Positions 1 through 9,179 of a stretch of 64,000 nucleotides of DNA are shown in pieces. Positions within the stretch are counted from its first letter, which is position 1. Every line of letters begins with the position of its first letter. Made by a program: the position numbers and the translations under genes. The notes beneath the pieces are model-generated. The model saw only the letters and a program-made list of their open reading frames with translations, searched no databases and was not told the origin of the DNA. Origin of the DNA: DATBHM01 sp036557505 (GTDB lineage Bacteria; Actinomycetota; UBA4738; JACQTL01); assembly GCA_036557505.1 (NCBI GenBank), contig DATBHM010000065.1, positions 1 to 64,000 of the forward strand, in the 5' to 3' direction.

Positions 1-1776
1 CTCGCCAAGCGCAACGCCATCGTCAAGGATCTGCCGTCGGTGGAGACGCTGGGGTTCACCTCCGCGATCAACTCCGACAAGACCGGGACGCTCACGATGA
101 ACCAGATGACGGCGGTCGAAGTCGTCGACGCGACCGACCGCTACACGATCTCCGGCACCGGGTACGAGCTCGAGGGGCAGGTCCACCACGCCGCGGGGCA
201 TTCGGCCTCCGTCGAGGGGTCGATCCTGCCGTACCTGGTGGCCAACGACGCCAAGCTCGTGGACGGCAAGGTGGTCGGCGACCCGACCGAGGGCGCCCTG
301 TTGGTCCTGGCGCACAAGGCCGGGCTCGACATCGACGCCACCCGCGAGGCCATGCCGCGGCTCGCGACGCTGCCGTTCGACCCGACCTACAAGCTCATGG
401 CGACGTTCAACGACACGGTCGACGAATCCGGCACGAAGGTCGTGCGGTGCTTCGTGAAGGGGGCGGCGCCGGCCGTCATGGGCCGAGCGGCGTCCGCGCG
501 GTCGAACGACACGACGATCCCCTGGACGGACGACCTCGCCAAGCGCGGCGAGGAGCAGATGGTCCGGATGGAGAACGAGGGCTACCGGGTGATGGCGGCG
601 GCGTTCCGCGACCTCGACCCGTCGGGATTCGACGCGGGGGGCAACCTGCTCGACTACGTCACGGACCTCGAGATGGCCAGCCTGGTGGGGATGGTCGATC
701 CCCCCCGCGCAGAGTCGAGGGACGCGGTGGCCAACGCCCAGGCGGCCCACATCCGCGTCCGCATGATCACCGGCGACGACGTCACCACCGGCGCGGCGAT
801 CGCCAAGCAGCTGGGGATCCCCGGCGACGCCATGCTCGGTGCCGACTTCGCGGCGCTGTCCGAGGAGGAGCGCCTCGCCAGGATTGACGACGTCGGCGTG
901 GTCGGTCGCGTCGCACCCGAGCACAAGGTGCTCCTGGCCGACACCCTGAAGAAGAAGGGCGACGTGGTGGCCATGACCGGCGACGGAGTGAACGACGCGC
1001 CGGCCATCAAGGCGGCCGACATCGGGATCGCCATGGGGAGCGGCACGGACGTCGCCAAGAACGCGGGCCGGATGATCCTGTCCGACGACAACTTCGCGAC
1101 GATCGTGTTCGCGGTCGAAGCGGGGCGGAAGATCTTCGACAACCTGACGAAGTACATCCGCTTCGTCCTGGTGCTGCTGGTGGCGTTCGTGCTGTCGTTC
1201 CTCGGGGCGAGCCTGTTCAACATCGCTGCGGGCCAGCCGTTCACATCGGCGCAGGTGCTGTGGATCCACTTCATCGTCAACGCGCCGTTCGGCTTCGCGC
1301 TCGGCTTCGACCAGGAGACGCCGGGGCTGATGTCGCTCCGGCCGAAGCCCCGCGGGACCTCGGTGCTCACGCCCCGGCTCGTCACCACCGTGGTGCTGGT
1401 GGGACTGGTCATCACGATCGGGAACCTCGTCCTGATCCACGTCGGGCAGTCGGTGTACGGGAGCCTCGCGATCGGGAACTCCATCGCGTTCACCGCGTTC
1501 TGCCTGACCCTGGTCGTGGCCGCGTTCGAGTGTCGCAGCGAGACCGAGTCGATCTTCACGACGGCGACGTTCGCCAGCAAGCAGATGAACTACGCCGCGA
1601 TCGGCGAGGTCGTCCTGGCGGTGCTGGCCACGCAGATGGACGGGTTCAACCGGCTGCTGGGGACCACGCCGATCGACTCGCAGCAATTCGGGTGGGCCCT
1701 GATCCCCGCGGTCGCGCTCCTCGGGTTGTGGGAGCTCGGCAAGGTGGTCGTGCGCAGACCGGGCACCGCGGCGTAG
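1..1776 (+). CDS. Cation-translocating P-type ATPase, C-terminal part (5' end outside window)
   Basis: The frame is open from base 1, so the gene starts upstream; 591 residues are visible. The phosphorylation motif DKTGTLT is at codons 26-32 and the hinge motif TGDGVNDAP at about nt 976-1002, so both the nucleotide-binding and phosphorylation domains are present. The C-terminal half carries roughly six membrane segments (nt 1150-1750), as in type II pumps. The helix that corresponds to M6 of Ca2+ pumps reads WIHFIVNAPF (nt 1261-1290) where SERCA has WVNLVTDGLP, so Asn, Thr and Asp ligands are replaced by His, Val and Asn. The M5 region is purely hydrophobic as well. The transported ion therefore cannot be named; calcium is unlikely. 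The P-type ATPase call is sure, the substrate is not. Confidence 0.93.
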   Translation, partial: LAKRNAIVKDLPSVETLGFTSAINSDKTGTLTMNQMTAVEVVDATDRYTISGTGYELEGQVHHAAGHSASVEGSILPYLVANDAKLVDGKVVGDPTEGALLVLAHKAGLDIDATREAMPRLATLPFDPTYKLMATFNDTVDESGTKVVRCFVKGAAPAVMGRAASARSNDTTIPWTDDLAKRGEEQMVRMENEGYRVMAAAFRDLDPSGFDAGGNLLDYVTDLEMASLVGMVDPPRAESRDAVANAQAAHIRVRMITGDDVTTGAAIAKQLGIPGDAMLGADFAALSEEERLARIDDVGVVGRVAPEHKVLLADTLKKKGDVVAMTGDGVNDAPAIKAADIGIAMGSGTDVAKNAGRMILSDDNFATIVFAVEAGRKIFDNLTKYIRFVLVLLVAFVLSFLGASLFNIAAGQPFTSAQVLWIHFIVNAPFGFALGFDQETPGLMSLRPKPRGTSVLTPRLVTTVVLVGLVITIGNLVLIHVGQSVYGSLAIGNSIAFTAFCLTLVVAAFECRSETESIFTTATFASKQMNYAAIGEVVLAVLATQMDGFNRLLGTTPIDSQQFGWALIPAVALLGLWELGKVVVRRPGTAA

Positions 1777-1813
1777 CGTTCCTCCGGAACGCTCGATCCA
1801 CCGGGAGGCCGAC

Positions 1814-3388
1814 ATGGAGGTTCCGCTTTCGCCGCTGGAGTTCGCCCGACGGACGCGCCGCCTGTACGGGGAGCGGGAGGCTGTCGTCGACGGCGACCTC
1901 CGCCTGACGTACGCGGAGCTCTTCGACCGGTGCGACCGATGGTCGGCGGCGCTGCAGTCGCTGGGCGTGGCCCAGGGCGACCGCGTCGCGACGATCGCGC
2001 CCAACACGCACGCCCAGCTCGAGTCGTTCTACGCCGTACCTCAGATCGGCGGCGTGCTCGTCCCCATCAACTACCGCCTCACACCCGACGACTTCTCCTA
2101 CATCGTCAACCACTCGGGGGCCTCCGTCGTCTGCGCCCACAGCGACTACCTCGACGCCGTGGACGGCATCCGTTCGGAGCTCCCCGATGTCAGGCGGTTC
2201 GTCGCGCTCGAGGGCGGACCCCGCGACGGCTGGCTGACGTACGAGAACGCGATCGAGTCGCTCGACGGAGCGTTCGACCGGCCGGCGATCGACGAGTCGG
2301 ACCTCCTCACCATCAACTACACGAGCGGCACCACGGCCCGGCCCAAGGGCGTGATGATCACCCACCGCAACGCCGCGATGAACGTGATCGGGACGCTGCT
2401 GCACCTGCCGATGTCCGTCCGGGACCGGTACCTGTGGACGTTGCCGATGTTCCACGCGAACGGCTGGACGTACACGTGGACGGTCACCGCCGCCGGCTCG
2501 GCGCACGTGTGCCTCCGGAAGGTCGAGCCGGCCCGCGTGTTCGAGCTGGTTCGCGACGAGGGCATCTCCTGGATGTGCGCCGCCCCGACCGTGCTCATCT
2601 CCCTGGCGAGCTGCCCGGCCGACGAGCGCGGTGAGGTACCTGGGGGTGTCCACGTGGCCACCGCCGGAGCGCCTCCCGCCGCCGCCACGATCGAACGGCT
2701 GGAGGGCGAGCTGGGCTGGGAGGTCACGCAGGTGTACGGCCTCACCGAGACCGCCCCCTTCATCACGGTCTGCGAGCCCCGGCCCGAGCACGACGCCCTC
2801 GATCTCGCGGGCCGGGCGGTGATCAAGGCCCGGCAGGGCGTGGAGCTGATCACGTCGGGCGAGCTCTCCGTCCACGACGAGGACGGCGCCGAGGTCCCCT
2901 GGGACGGTGCCACGATCGGGGAGATCGTCGTTCGAGGGAACGTCGTGATGGAGGGCTACTACCACGACCCCGAGGCGACGGAACGGGCGATGGGGGACGG
3001 GTGGTTCCATTCGGGCGACGCCGCGGTGATCCACCCCGACGGCTACGTCGAGATCCAGGACCGGCTGAAGGACGTGATCATCTCCGGCGGCGAGAACATC
3101 TCCTCGGTCGAGGTGGAGGGGTGCCTGCTCCGGCACCCCGCCGTGCTGGAATCGGCCGTCGTCGGCCTGCCCCACGAGAAGTGGGGCGAGACGCCGCACG
3201 CCTACGTGGTGCTCCAGCCCGGGGCCCAGGCATCGGAGGAGGAGCTGATCGCGTTCGTCCGCGACCGGCTGGCCCACTTCAAGGCGCCGACCGGGGTGAC
3301 GTTCGTCGACGAGCTGCCCAAGACCGCGACCGGGAAGATCCAGAAGTTCGTGCTCCGCAAGGGGGCGCCGAACCTGGCCCACCAGTAG
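1814..3388 (+). CDS. AMP-forming acyl-CoA synthetase (ANL superfamily)
   Basis: A 524-residue enzyme expected to activate a carboxylic acid with ATP and CoA in the cytoplasm. The AMP-binding P-loop motif YTSGTTARPKGV lies near residue 170, YGLTET near residue 310, the hinge region DRLKDVIISGGENIS near 420, and the C-terminal lysine motif PKTATGKIQK near 505. Length and motif order match medium/long-chain acyl-CoA synthetases of the FadD/AcsA-like group. ATG at 1814 follows a GGGAGG-like site (ccgggaggccgac). It sits 37 nt after the ATPase and 68 nt before a sensor kinase gene, with no partner that points to a specific substrate. Confidence 0.93.
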   Translation: MEVPLSPLEFARRTRRLYGEREAVVDGDLRLTYAELFDRCDRWSAALQSLGVAQGDRVATIAPNTHAQLESFYAVPQIGGVLVPINYRLTPDDFSYIVNHSGASVVCAHSDYLDAVDGIRSELPDVRRFVALEGGPRDGWLTYENAIESLDGAFDRPAIDESDLLTINYTSGTTARPKGVMITHRNAAMNVIGTLLHLPMSVRDRYLWTLPMFHANGWTYTWTVTAAGSAHVCLRKVEPARVFELVRDEGISWMCAAPTVLISLASCPADERGEVPGGVHVATAGAPPAAATIERLEGELGWEVTQVYGLTETAPFITVCEPRPEHDALDLAGRAVIKARQGVELITSGELSVHDEDGAEVPWDGATIGEIVVRGNVVMEGYYHDPEATERAMGDGWFHSGDAAVIHPDGYVEIQDRLKDVIISGGENISSVEVEGCLLRHPAVLESAVVGLPHEKWGETPHAYVVLQPGAQASEEELIAFVRDRLAHFKAPTGVTFVDELPKTATGKIQKFVLRKGAPNLAHQ

Positions 3389-3456
3389 GGCAAGCAATGG
3401 TTCGGGCCGTCGGCCCCGGGTATACACACAGGCCAGGTGGGCGACGGGAGGCTTCC

Positions 3457-4668
3457 GTGATCGGCCCGGCCGCGGAGCGTCGGGCGGCGAGGCTCCGCCT
3501 CCAGGGCCGGCTGGCCGGGTTCCTGTTCCTCGGGACCGGGCTCCTCGGCGCGGCCACCATCCCGTTCACGCCGGAGGACGCCAACAAGCCCGTCCTCGCC
3601 GTGACGGCGGTGATCACGGTCGCGATCGGCGCCGCCGTGTGGCTGTCCCCGTGGGACCGGTGGCCGAGATCGCGGACCCTGTGGCTCGTTCCGCCGGCGT
3701 TCGTCCTCATCGCCGTGACCAACGTGTACGGCGGCAGCGACCCCTTCTCGTTCGCCGTCTACTTCGTCGTGGTGTTCGTCTGGATCGGCGTCTGCCACCC
3801 GCGGTGGACGTCGCTCGCGTTCGCGCCGCTCGCCGCCGTGGCCTACGTCCTGCCGCTGCTGTCGTTCCCCCGCGAGCACCTGTCGAACGCCCTGGGGTCG
3901 GTCGCCGTCGCGATCCCCGTGTGCGTGCTGGTGGGCGAGTCGCTCTCCTTCGCGCTGGGGCGGCTGCTCCACACGGAGCGAGCGCTCGAGGAGGAGCGGG
4001 CGGTCGCCGCGCGCCTCCGGGCCGTCGACAACATGAAGAACCTGTTCCTGTCCTCGGCCTCGCACGAGCTCAGGACGCCGATCACGATCGTCCGTGGACA
4101 CCTCGAGGTGCTGGGTGACCGCCCCACCGAGGCCGAGCTCCGCGAGACGTCCGCGCTGGTCATCGACGAGCTCGACCGCATGGGCCGGCTGGTGGACGAC
4201 ATGACCGTGCTGGTGCGCTCCGAGGACCCGGAGTTCCTGCGCCCGGAGGAGATCGACCTGCACCGGTTCGCCGCCGAGATGGCCGCCAAGGCCGAACCCC
4301 TCCTCGGAGCTCGCCTCCACGTCCGGCGGCCGATGCACGGCGCGCTGGTGAAGGCCGATCCCCAGCGGCTCACCCAGGCCGTGCTGAACCTCCTGAAGAA
4401 CGCCGCGGACCACGGCACCGGCCCCGTGGACCTCCGCATCACCGGGGAGCCCGGCTGGTGGCGCATCGAGGTGGACGACCGCGGCGAGGGCGTGCCGCCC
4501 GAGGACGTCCACGCCATCTTCGAGCCGTTCCGGACGGGAACCGGATCCGGCGGCACCGGCCTGGGCCTCGCCATCGTCCGCGGGATCGCCGAGGCGCACG
4601 GGGGCTCGGCCGGCCTCGACAACCGCCCGGGGGAAGGAGCACGGTTCTGGATCCGGCTGCCCCAGTGA
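3457..4668 (+). CDS. Membrane sensor histidine kinase
   Basis: A 403-residue histidine kinase. The N-terminal half has about six hydrophobic helices and almost no extracellular loop, which suggests an intramembrane-type sensor. The HisKA box is SASHELRTPIT, followed by the N box NLLKNAADHG, the G1 box DDRGEGVP and the G2 box GTGLGLAIV. I chose GTG at 3457 because a GGGAGG site lies 6 nt upstream; an in-frame ATG at 3397 has no ribosome site and would add a proline/arginine-rich leader. A TATACA -10-like sequence at 3421-3426 could serve as promoter. The response regulator gene starts 10 nt downstream, so the two form a pair. The signal is unknown. Confidence 0.9.
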   Translation: MIGPAAERRAARLRLQGRLAGFLFLGTGLLGAATIPFTPEDANKPVLAVTAVITVAIGAAVWLSPWDRWPRSRTLWLVPPAFVLIAVTNVYGGSDPFSFAVYFVVVFVWIGVCHPRWTSLAFAPLAAVAYVLPLLSFPREHLSNALGSVAVAIPVCVLVGESLSFALGRLLHTERALEEERAVAARLRAVDNMKNLFLSSASHELRTPITIVRGHLEVLGDRPTEAELRETSALVIDELDRMGRLVDDMTVLVRSEDPEFLRPEEIDLHRFAAEMAAKAEPLLGARLHVRRPMHGALVKADPQRLTQAVLNLLKNAADHGTGPVDLRITGEPGWWRIEVDDRGEGVPPEDVHAIFEPFRTGTGSGGTGLGLAIVRGIAEAHGGSAGLDNRPGEGARFWIRLPQ

Positions 4669-4678
4669 GGCCGGCCCG

Positions 4679-5341
4679 ATGAGGCTGCTGCTCGTCGAGG
4701 ACGAGGACCGGATCGCGTCGTTCGTCCACAAGGGCCTCGTCGCGCACGGCTACACCGTCGAACGCGTGGCGACCGGCGCCGAGGCCTCGACCCGCGCCGC
4801 CACGCGTGAGTTCGACCTGCTGATCCTCGACCTGGGCCTGCCGGACGTCGACGGCCTGGACGTGCTCCGCGGATGGCGGGACCGGGGGATCCGGACCCCC
4901 GTGGTGATCCTCTCCGCGCGGGGCGAGGTCCGCGACCGCGTCGAGGGGCTCGAGCTCGGGGCGGACGACTACCTGGCCAAGCCGTTCGCCTTCGACGAGC
5001 TGCTGGCCCGCGTCCGTGCGCGGCTCCGCCCGCAGCCGGCAGGGGAGTCGACCGTCGTGCGGTTCCGCGACGTGGAGCTCGACCTCCGGACGCGGCGGGT
5101 CACCGTGGGCGAGCGGAGCGTCGACCTCGCGCCCCGGGAGTTCTCGCTTCTGGAGACGTTCCTGCGGAACCCCGGCCAGGTGCTGTCGCGCGAGCAGCTG
5201 TTGTCACGCGTGTGGGGGTACGACTTCGATCCGCAGTCGAATCTGGTCGACGTGTACGTGGGCTATCTCCGGCGCAAGCTGGGCGACGGCTACATCGAGA
5301 CGGTGCGCGGAGCGGGGTACCGGCTGCTCGCCGACGCCTGA
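4679..5341 (+). CDS. OmpR/PhoB-family response regulator
   Basis: A 220-residue two-component regulator, partner of the kinase just upstream. The receiver domain (about residues 1-118) has the acidic pair in VEDED, the phospho-acceptor Asp in LILDLGLPDVDG and the switch Lys in YLAKPF. The C-terminal winged helix (about 125-218) includes LAPREFSLLETFLRNPG and ends with the typical VRGAGYRL. ATG at 4679 is 10 nt after the kinase stop. Targets are unknown; an 8-bp inverted repeat lies just after the stop (5357-5374). Confidence 0.95.
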   Translation: MRLLLVEDEDRIASFVHKGLVAHGYTVERVATGAEASTRAATREFDLLILDLGLPDVDGLDVLRGWRDRGIRTPVVILSARGEVRDRVEGLELGADDYLAKPFAFDELLARVRARLRPQPAGESTVVRFRDVELDLRTRRVTVGERSVDLAPREFSLLETFLRNPGQVLSREQLLSRVWGYDFDPQSNLVDVYVGYLRRKLGDGYIETVRGAGYRLLADA

Positions 5342-5356
5342 GACCGTGCATTCCCG

Positions 5357-5374
5357 CATGAGAGCTCTCTCATG
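5357..5374. repeat. 8-bp inverted repeat after the response regulator
   Basis: The arms CATGAGAG (5357-5364) and CTCTCATG (5367-5374) are perfect inverted repeats with a 2-nt centre. The site begins 16 nt after the response regulator stop. It could be a protein-binding site. The 2-nt centre is too short for a normal hairpin loop, so a simple terminator is less likely. Confidence 0.45.
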
Positions 5375-5477
5375 TCGGTCCCATGTGACATTCACGGGCG
5401 CCGGGAATCTAGCTGGTACTCCGAGGGCCCGGTGCGAAGCGGCGACAAGCCCATCCGCGGACCCCACGCGAGGGGGG

Positions 5478-5538
5478 GAGGGGGAAGGGTGGCCTCGCCC
5501 CCGCGAGGCCGAGGCCGTGCCCGCGGCCCTTCCCCCTC
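5478..5538. terminator. Large nested inverted repeat between convergent genes
   Basis: Outer arms GAGGGGGAAGGG (5478-5489) and CCCTTCCCCCTC (5527-5538) are perfectly complementary over 12 bp. They enclose an inner hairpin GGCCTCG (5491-5497) / CGAGGCC (5504-5510) with a 6-nt loop. The structure sits between the response regulator on the plus strand and the stop codon of the minus-strand gene at 5537, which suits a bidirectional terminator. There is no U-tract, as is common in high-GC actinobacteria. Confidence 0.6.
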
Positions 5539-6646
5539 ATCTCGTCCCGGAATGCGTCCCAGCCCCTCGGGGGCTCGCTCGAACGCTCGATCGCTTCGCG
5601 GAGATCTCGGCGGCCTCGGTGTCGATCGCGCTTCGCACCTCCGTGGCCGGCCGTCCGAACCAGCGGACGCGCACCTCGCCCCGTTCCCACGCCCACGTGC
5701 CGATCGCGCGCCCGTCGTGCAGCACGACGGGATGCAGCCACCCCCCGCCGCGGTTGATGCGCCGCCATTCGGCCGCCGACGCGATCAGGTCGCGCTGCGT
5801 CCAGCCCAGCAGGAACTCGTCGAACGACGGGAGCAGCCGGACGACGTCCTCGGGTTCGTCGACGCGGATGCCCCGCAACGACCACATCGTTCCGCGGGCG
5901 GTGTCGTGCTCCACGAGGCGCCGTTCGATCGCCCTCCAGGCGCGTTTCGCGTCCCCCGAGCGAAGGCCGGACCACGCTGCGAGGTCGGCCGGCGTCGCGG
6001 GGGAGTGGGCGCGCAGGTAGCGGACGGCGAGCTCGGCGAGCGGGTCGGCCGGCCTCTCGGTCTTCGCTCGTTCGAGCCAGTCGTCCGTGCGGACGAACGT
6101 CGTCTCGCCGTCGCGGTCCGGGCCGTGGCAGGCGACGCCGAGGGCGCACGCCAGCCAGGCGAGGTGGGCCATCGCCTGGCCCTTCGTCCGGATGCCCGCT
6201 CGCTCCAGTCGCTCGGCGAGCTCCCGACGAGGCATTGGGCCGTTCCGGCGGAGCTCCGTGCCGATGAGCCGGACGCCCCGCTCGGCGTCCGCGGGCGAGA
6301 CGCCCTCCTGCCGGAGGCGCCGATGCGCGTTCGCGAGGCGCGGCTCCGTGGTGAGCGGGACCAACCAGCCGTGGTCCGCAGCGGTGACCAGGTGCAGGGT
6401 CCCGCGCATCGCCCAGGCCAGGACGATCGAACGATCGCGGGTTCGTGCCCGGTGGACGCGCTCCGCCGTGCACCCCTCCGCCCGGGCCCGGAGCGCCAGC
6501 GCCGCCGCCGACAGCACCTGGGACTGGACACCGGTGAGATGGCGAACCAGGGCGGCCGGGCCGGAGCGTCGGGGACGGTGCAGGAGCTGGGCGGCGACCC
6601 GCCGCCGGCGGATCCGCTCGTCGGTCATGACATGCGGGTCGCCCAT
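5537..6646 (-). CDS. Winged-helix DNA-binding protein, AlkZ/YcaQ-like family
   Basis: A 369-residue protein of the large HTH_42 (AlkZ/YcaQ) family. Visible family features are GVQSQVL near residue 40, where AlkZ-type glycosylases have their Q-x-Q motif, WAMRGTLHLV near 80, and the C-terminal PSFDEFLLGW near 280. Some members of this family excise bulky alkyl lesions or unhook crosslinks; many are only predicted. The start may be the second Met at 6628 (MTDERIRRRR), as neither start has a clear ribosome site. It is the last gene of a minus-strand run behind the glycosyltransferase pair and the dioxygenase remnant; no functional link is obvious. Family is firm, repair role is inferred. Confidence 0.85.
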   Translation of the reverse strand: MGDPHVMTDERIRRRRVAAQLLHRPRRSGPAALVRHLTGVQSQVLSAAALALRARAEGCTAERVHRARTRDRSIVLAWAMRGTLHLVTAADHGWLVPLTTEPRLANAHRRLRQEGVSPADAERGVRLIGTELRRNGPMPRRELAERLERAGIRTKGQAMAHLAWLACALGVACHGPDRDGETTFVRTDDWLERAKTERPADPLAELAVRYLRAHSPATPADLAAWSGLRSGDAKRAWRAIERRLVEHDTARGTMWSLRGIRVDEPEDVVRLLPSFDEFLLGWTQRDLIASAAEWRRINRGGGWLHPVVLHDGRAIGTWAWERGEVRVRWFGRPATEVRSAIDTEAAEISAKRSSVRASPRGAGTHSGTR

Positions 6647-6676
6647 CTGCTCGCTACGCGGCTCGGACGCCCATCG

Positions 6677-7081
6677 TCATGGTCCCCACGAACCAGTCGC
6701 CCCGCCTCGCAACAAGGAGCGTGGACCGGGCCCGCCGTTCGCGTGGATCGCGTCCTGGTCATTCGTCGTGCGAGGGCCTGGTCGTTCGTCGTTCGGGGCG
6801 GCCGTGAACACCCGGTCCGTCGGCGCGTCGTCCAAGGAGCGCTGGCCCGTGTGCACCACGTCGCCGCCCACCTGCACCTTCACGCGGATGTGGACCGTTC
6901 GGCCCTGGTACCGGCCGGGGTAGATCGTGCGGATGGCGACCCTCCCGGCAGCGTCGGTGATCTGGCCGTCCCGAAGGAACGTCGTGCTCGACGCGCCGCC
7001 GCCGAACCCCGAGTGGTCGCCGGCGGCGCCCATCATGGCGATGGCCCGACGGCTGGTGACTGGTCGTTCGCGATCGGTCAT
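6677..7081 (-). pseudogene. Intradiol ring-cleavage dioxygenase remnant with internal deletion
   Basis: The 134-residue frame resembles the C-terminal half of secreted protocatechuate-dioxygenase-like proteins: GGGASSTTFL, TDAAGRVAIRTIYPGRYQGR, VHIRVKVQVGG and VVHTGQ. The first 25 residues (PVTSRRAIAMMGAAG) look like the twin-arginine leader usual at the N-terminus of these proteins. The roughly 100-150 residues expected between leader and core are missing, so this looks like an in-frame internal deletion. The first iron-ligand Tyr lies in the lost part, and the usual HIH pair reads HIR, so one His ligand is also gone. It cannot be an active iron dioxygenase of the known type. It lies 19 nt behind the GT39 gene. 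Confidence 0.7.
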
Positions 7082-7100
7082 CGGTCGGTCCCTCGGGACA

Positions 7101-9179
7101 TCATGTCGCAGGCTGCGTGAGGTCGTAGACGGTCACGCCGCCGACGCTTCGCGAGTCGAAGTTCGACTGCACCCACGCGGCGATCGCGCTGCTCGAGCGG
7201 CTCCCGCCCATCTGGCCGCCGAACCCGCCGGCGCCGATGAACCAGTGGATGCGTCCGGCGTGGACCATGGCCTCGAACTGCGCGAGGGTGGGGTACGGGT
7301 CGCTGCCGTTGAACCCGCCGACGGCGAGGATCGGTTCGTCCGAGCCGAGCTGCAGGCCGGCCGCGCCGTTCGACCCGACGGTCGCCGCCGCCCAGTCGTA
7401 CACGCCCGCGTCCTGCCGGAGCAGCTTGACCAGTGCCGCGCTCGGCGTGCCGGCGTCGAGCAGCCCGCCGAGGCCGCCCCGGCCGCCGCCGGCTCCCCCG
7501 AACCCGGGGAACCGTCCGGATCCGCCCGGGAACGTCGAGCCGCCGCCGAACCCGGGGGGCGCGCCCGGGAATCCGCCGCTCGGGAACCCGTTCCCACCGC
7601 CCGGGAACGCGCCGCCCCCGACCCCACCCGGCCTGCCGAACCCGCCCGGCCCGAAGCCGCCGGCGACCGCCGGGCCGGCAGACGGGATCGCGCCGGTGTG
7701 CGCCGTCGTGGCCGTGTCGACCGCGAACGCCGCCGGTCCGGCGAGGCCCGCGACGAGGGCCGCAACCACCACCGGCACGGCAATCAGCCGGGGCGCGCGG
7801 CGGTTCGACGCGAGCAGCCCGACGATCGCGACCGCGCCGGCCACCGCCACCAGCGTGCGCACCCACGGCAGCCAGGAGGGGCTCCGGTCGAGCAGGACGA
7901 AGGACCACACCGCGGTCGCCCCGACCGCCACGGCCGGGACGACCCGGGCCGCGACGCGGTCGCGGTTCCGCCACATCGTCACGCCGCCGATCCCGACGAG
8001 CGCCCCGATCGCCGGCGCCAGGGCCACTGTGTAGTACGGGTGGATGATGCCCTGCGCGAAGCTGAACACCAGCCCGGTCACGACCAGCCATGATCCCCAC
8101 AACAGCACGGCGGCGCGCCTGCGGTCGGTCCGCGGCGCCCGGCGCGAGAACCACAGCAGCGCGACCATCGAGATCAGCGCGGCCGGGATCAGCCAGGCCA
8201 CCTGCCCGCCGAACTGTGAGTTGAACATCCGGGTCCAGCCGGTCGGCCCCCACATGCCCGTGCCGCCACCGCCGCCGACGCTCCCCGTCTCGTTCCCGGA
8301 GAGCCGCCCGAGCCCGTTGTAGCCGAAGATCAGCTCGAGCACGCTGTTGTGTTGGGACCCCCCGATGTACGGCCGCGCGGACGCCGGCCACGCAGTGACG
8401 ATCGCCACCCACCAGCCGGCCGCCGCGATCATGGCCAGGCCCGCGAGCAGCGTCTGCCACAGGCGGCGGCGCAGGCTCGCCGGCGCCGCTACCAAGTAGA
8501 CCAGCGCGAACCCGGGCACGACGACGAACGCCTGCAGCATCTTGGCCAGGAAGGCGAACCCCACCAGCGCCCCGGCCAGCACCAGCCACCCCGTCCGGGC
8601 GCCTTCGAGCGACCGTGTCAGCACGTAGGCCGCGGCGACCAGGAGCAGCACCAGCAGCGCGTCCGGGTTGTTGAACCGGAACATCAGCACCGCCACCGGC
8701 GTGAGCGCCATCACGGCTCCGGCCATCAGCGCGGGGGCGGCCGAGAAGTGCCGCCGCACCGTCGCGTACAGCAACCCCACGGCCGCGACGCCCTCGAGCG
8801 CCTGGGGCACCAGGATGCTCCACGAGCTCACACCGAACACCCGGGCGGAGAGCTCCAAGATCCACAGCGATGCGGGCGGTTTGTCGACCGTGATGGCGTT
8901 CGACCAGTCGAACGACCCGAAGAAGAACGCCTTCCACGACTTCGTCCCGGCCTGGACGGCGGCGGAGTAGAAGCTGTTCGCCCACCGGGACGACCCGAGG
9001 TCCCACAGGTAGAGCAGGGCGGTGAGCCCGAGGAGCGCGACCAGGGCCGGGCGGGCCCACGCCGGGTCGTCCGGCCGCCCGCGCACCGCCCGGCGCCACC
9101 ATGGGTCTGGGGCGACCGGCGCGGGCGGCGTCGGAGCAGGCGGCTGCTGCTCGACGCGATCGGTGACGACGGCGTTCAT
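7101..9179 (-). CDS. GT39-type membrane glycosyltransferase with Gly-rich linker
   Basis: A 692-residue polytopic GT-C glycosyltransferase of the ArnT/PMT-like GT39 family, expected to move a sugar from a polyprenyl-phosphate donor on the outer face of the membrane. After a proline-rich cytoplasmic leader comes the first helix (near residue 45), then the first loop with RWANSFYSAAVQ and the family motif VDKPPASLW. About ten further helices follow. A 65-residue Gly/Pro/Phe-rich linker (about 545-610) leads to a soluble extracytoplasmic C-terminal domain of about 90 residues. Its ATG overlaps the stop of the GT2 gene by 4 nt (ATGA, 9176-9179), so the two are translationally coupled: GT2 probably makes the lipid-linked sugar that GT39 uses. 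Confidence 0.88.
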   Translation of the reverse strand: MNAVVTDRVEQQPPAPTPPAPVAPDPWWRRAVRGRPDDPAWARPALVALLGLTALLYLWDLGSSRWANSFYSAAVQAGTKSWKAFFFGSFDWSNAITVDKPPASLWILELSARVFGVSSWSILVPQALEGVAAVGLLYATVRRHFSAAPALMAGAVMALTPVAVLMFRFNNPDALLVLLLVAAAYVLTRSLEGARTGWLVLAGALVGFAFLAKMLQAFVVVPGFALVYLVAAPASLRRRLWQTLLAGLAMIAAAGWWVAIVTAWPASARPYIGGSQHNSVLELIFGYNGLGRLSGNETGSVGGGGGTGMWGPTGWTRMFNSQFGGQVAWLIPAALISMVALLWFSRRAPRTDRRRAAVLLWGSWLVVTGLVFSFAQGIIHPYYTVALAPAIGALVGIGGVTMWRNRDRVAARVVPAVAVGATAVWSFVLLDRSPSWLPWVRTLVAVAGAVAIVGLLASNRRAPRLIAVPVVVAALVAGLAGPAAFAVDTATTAHTGAIPSAGPAVAGGFGPGGFGRPGGVGGGAFPGGGNGFPSGGFPGAPPGFGGGSTFPGGSGRFPGFGGAGGGRGGLGGLLDAGTPSAALVKLLRQDAGVYDWAAATVGSNGAAGLQLGSDEPILAVGGFNGSDPYPTLAQFEAMVHAGRIHWFIGAGGFGGQMGGSRSSSAIAAWVQSNFDSRSVGGVTVYDLTQPAT

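Noticed and set aside
1646..3427. 593-residue minus-strand frame opposite the acyl-CoA synthetase
   Set aside because: No domain, His/Arg/Asp-biased composition typical of antisense frames in GC-rich genes, and it covers a clear acyl-CoA synthetase.
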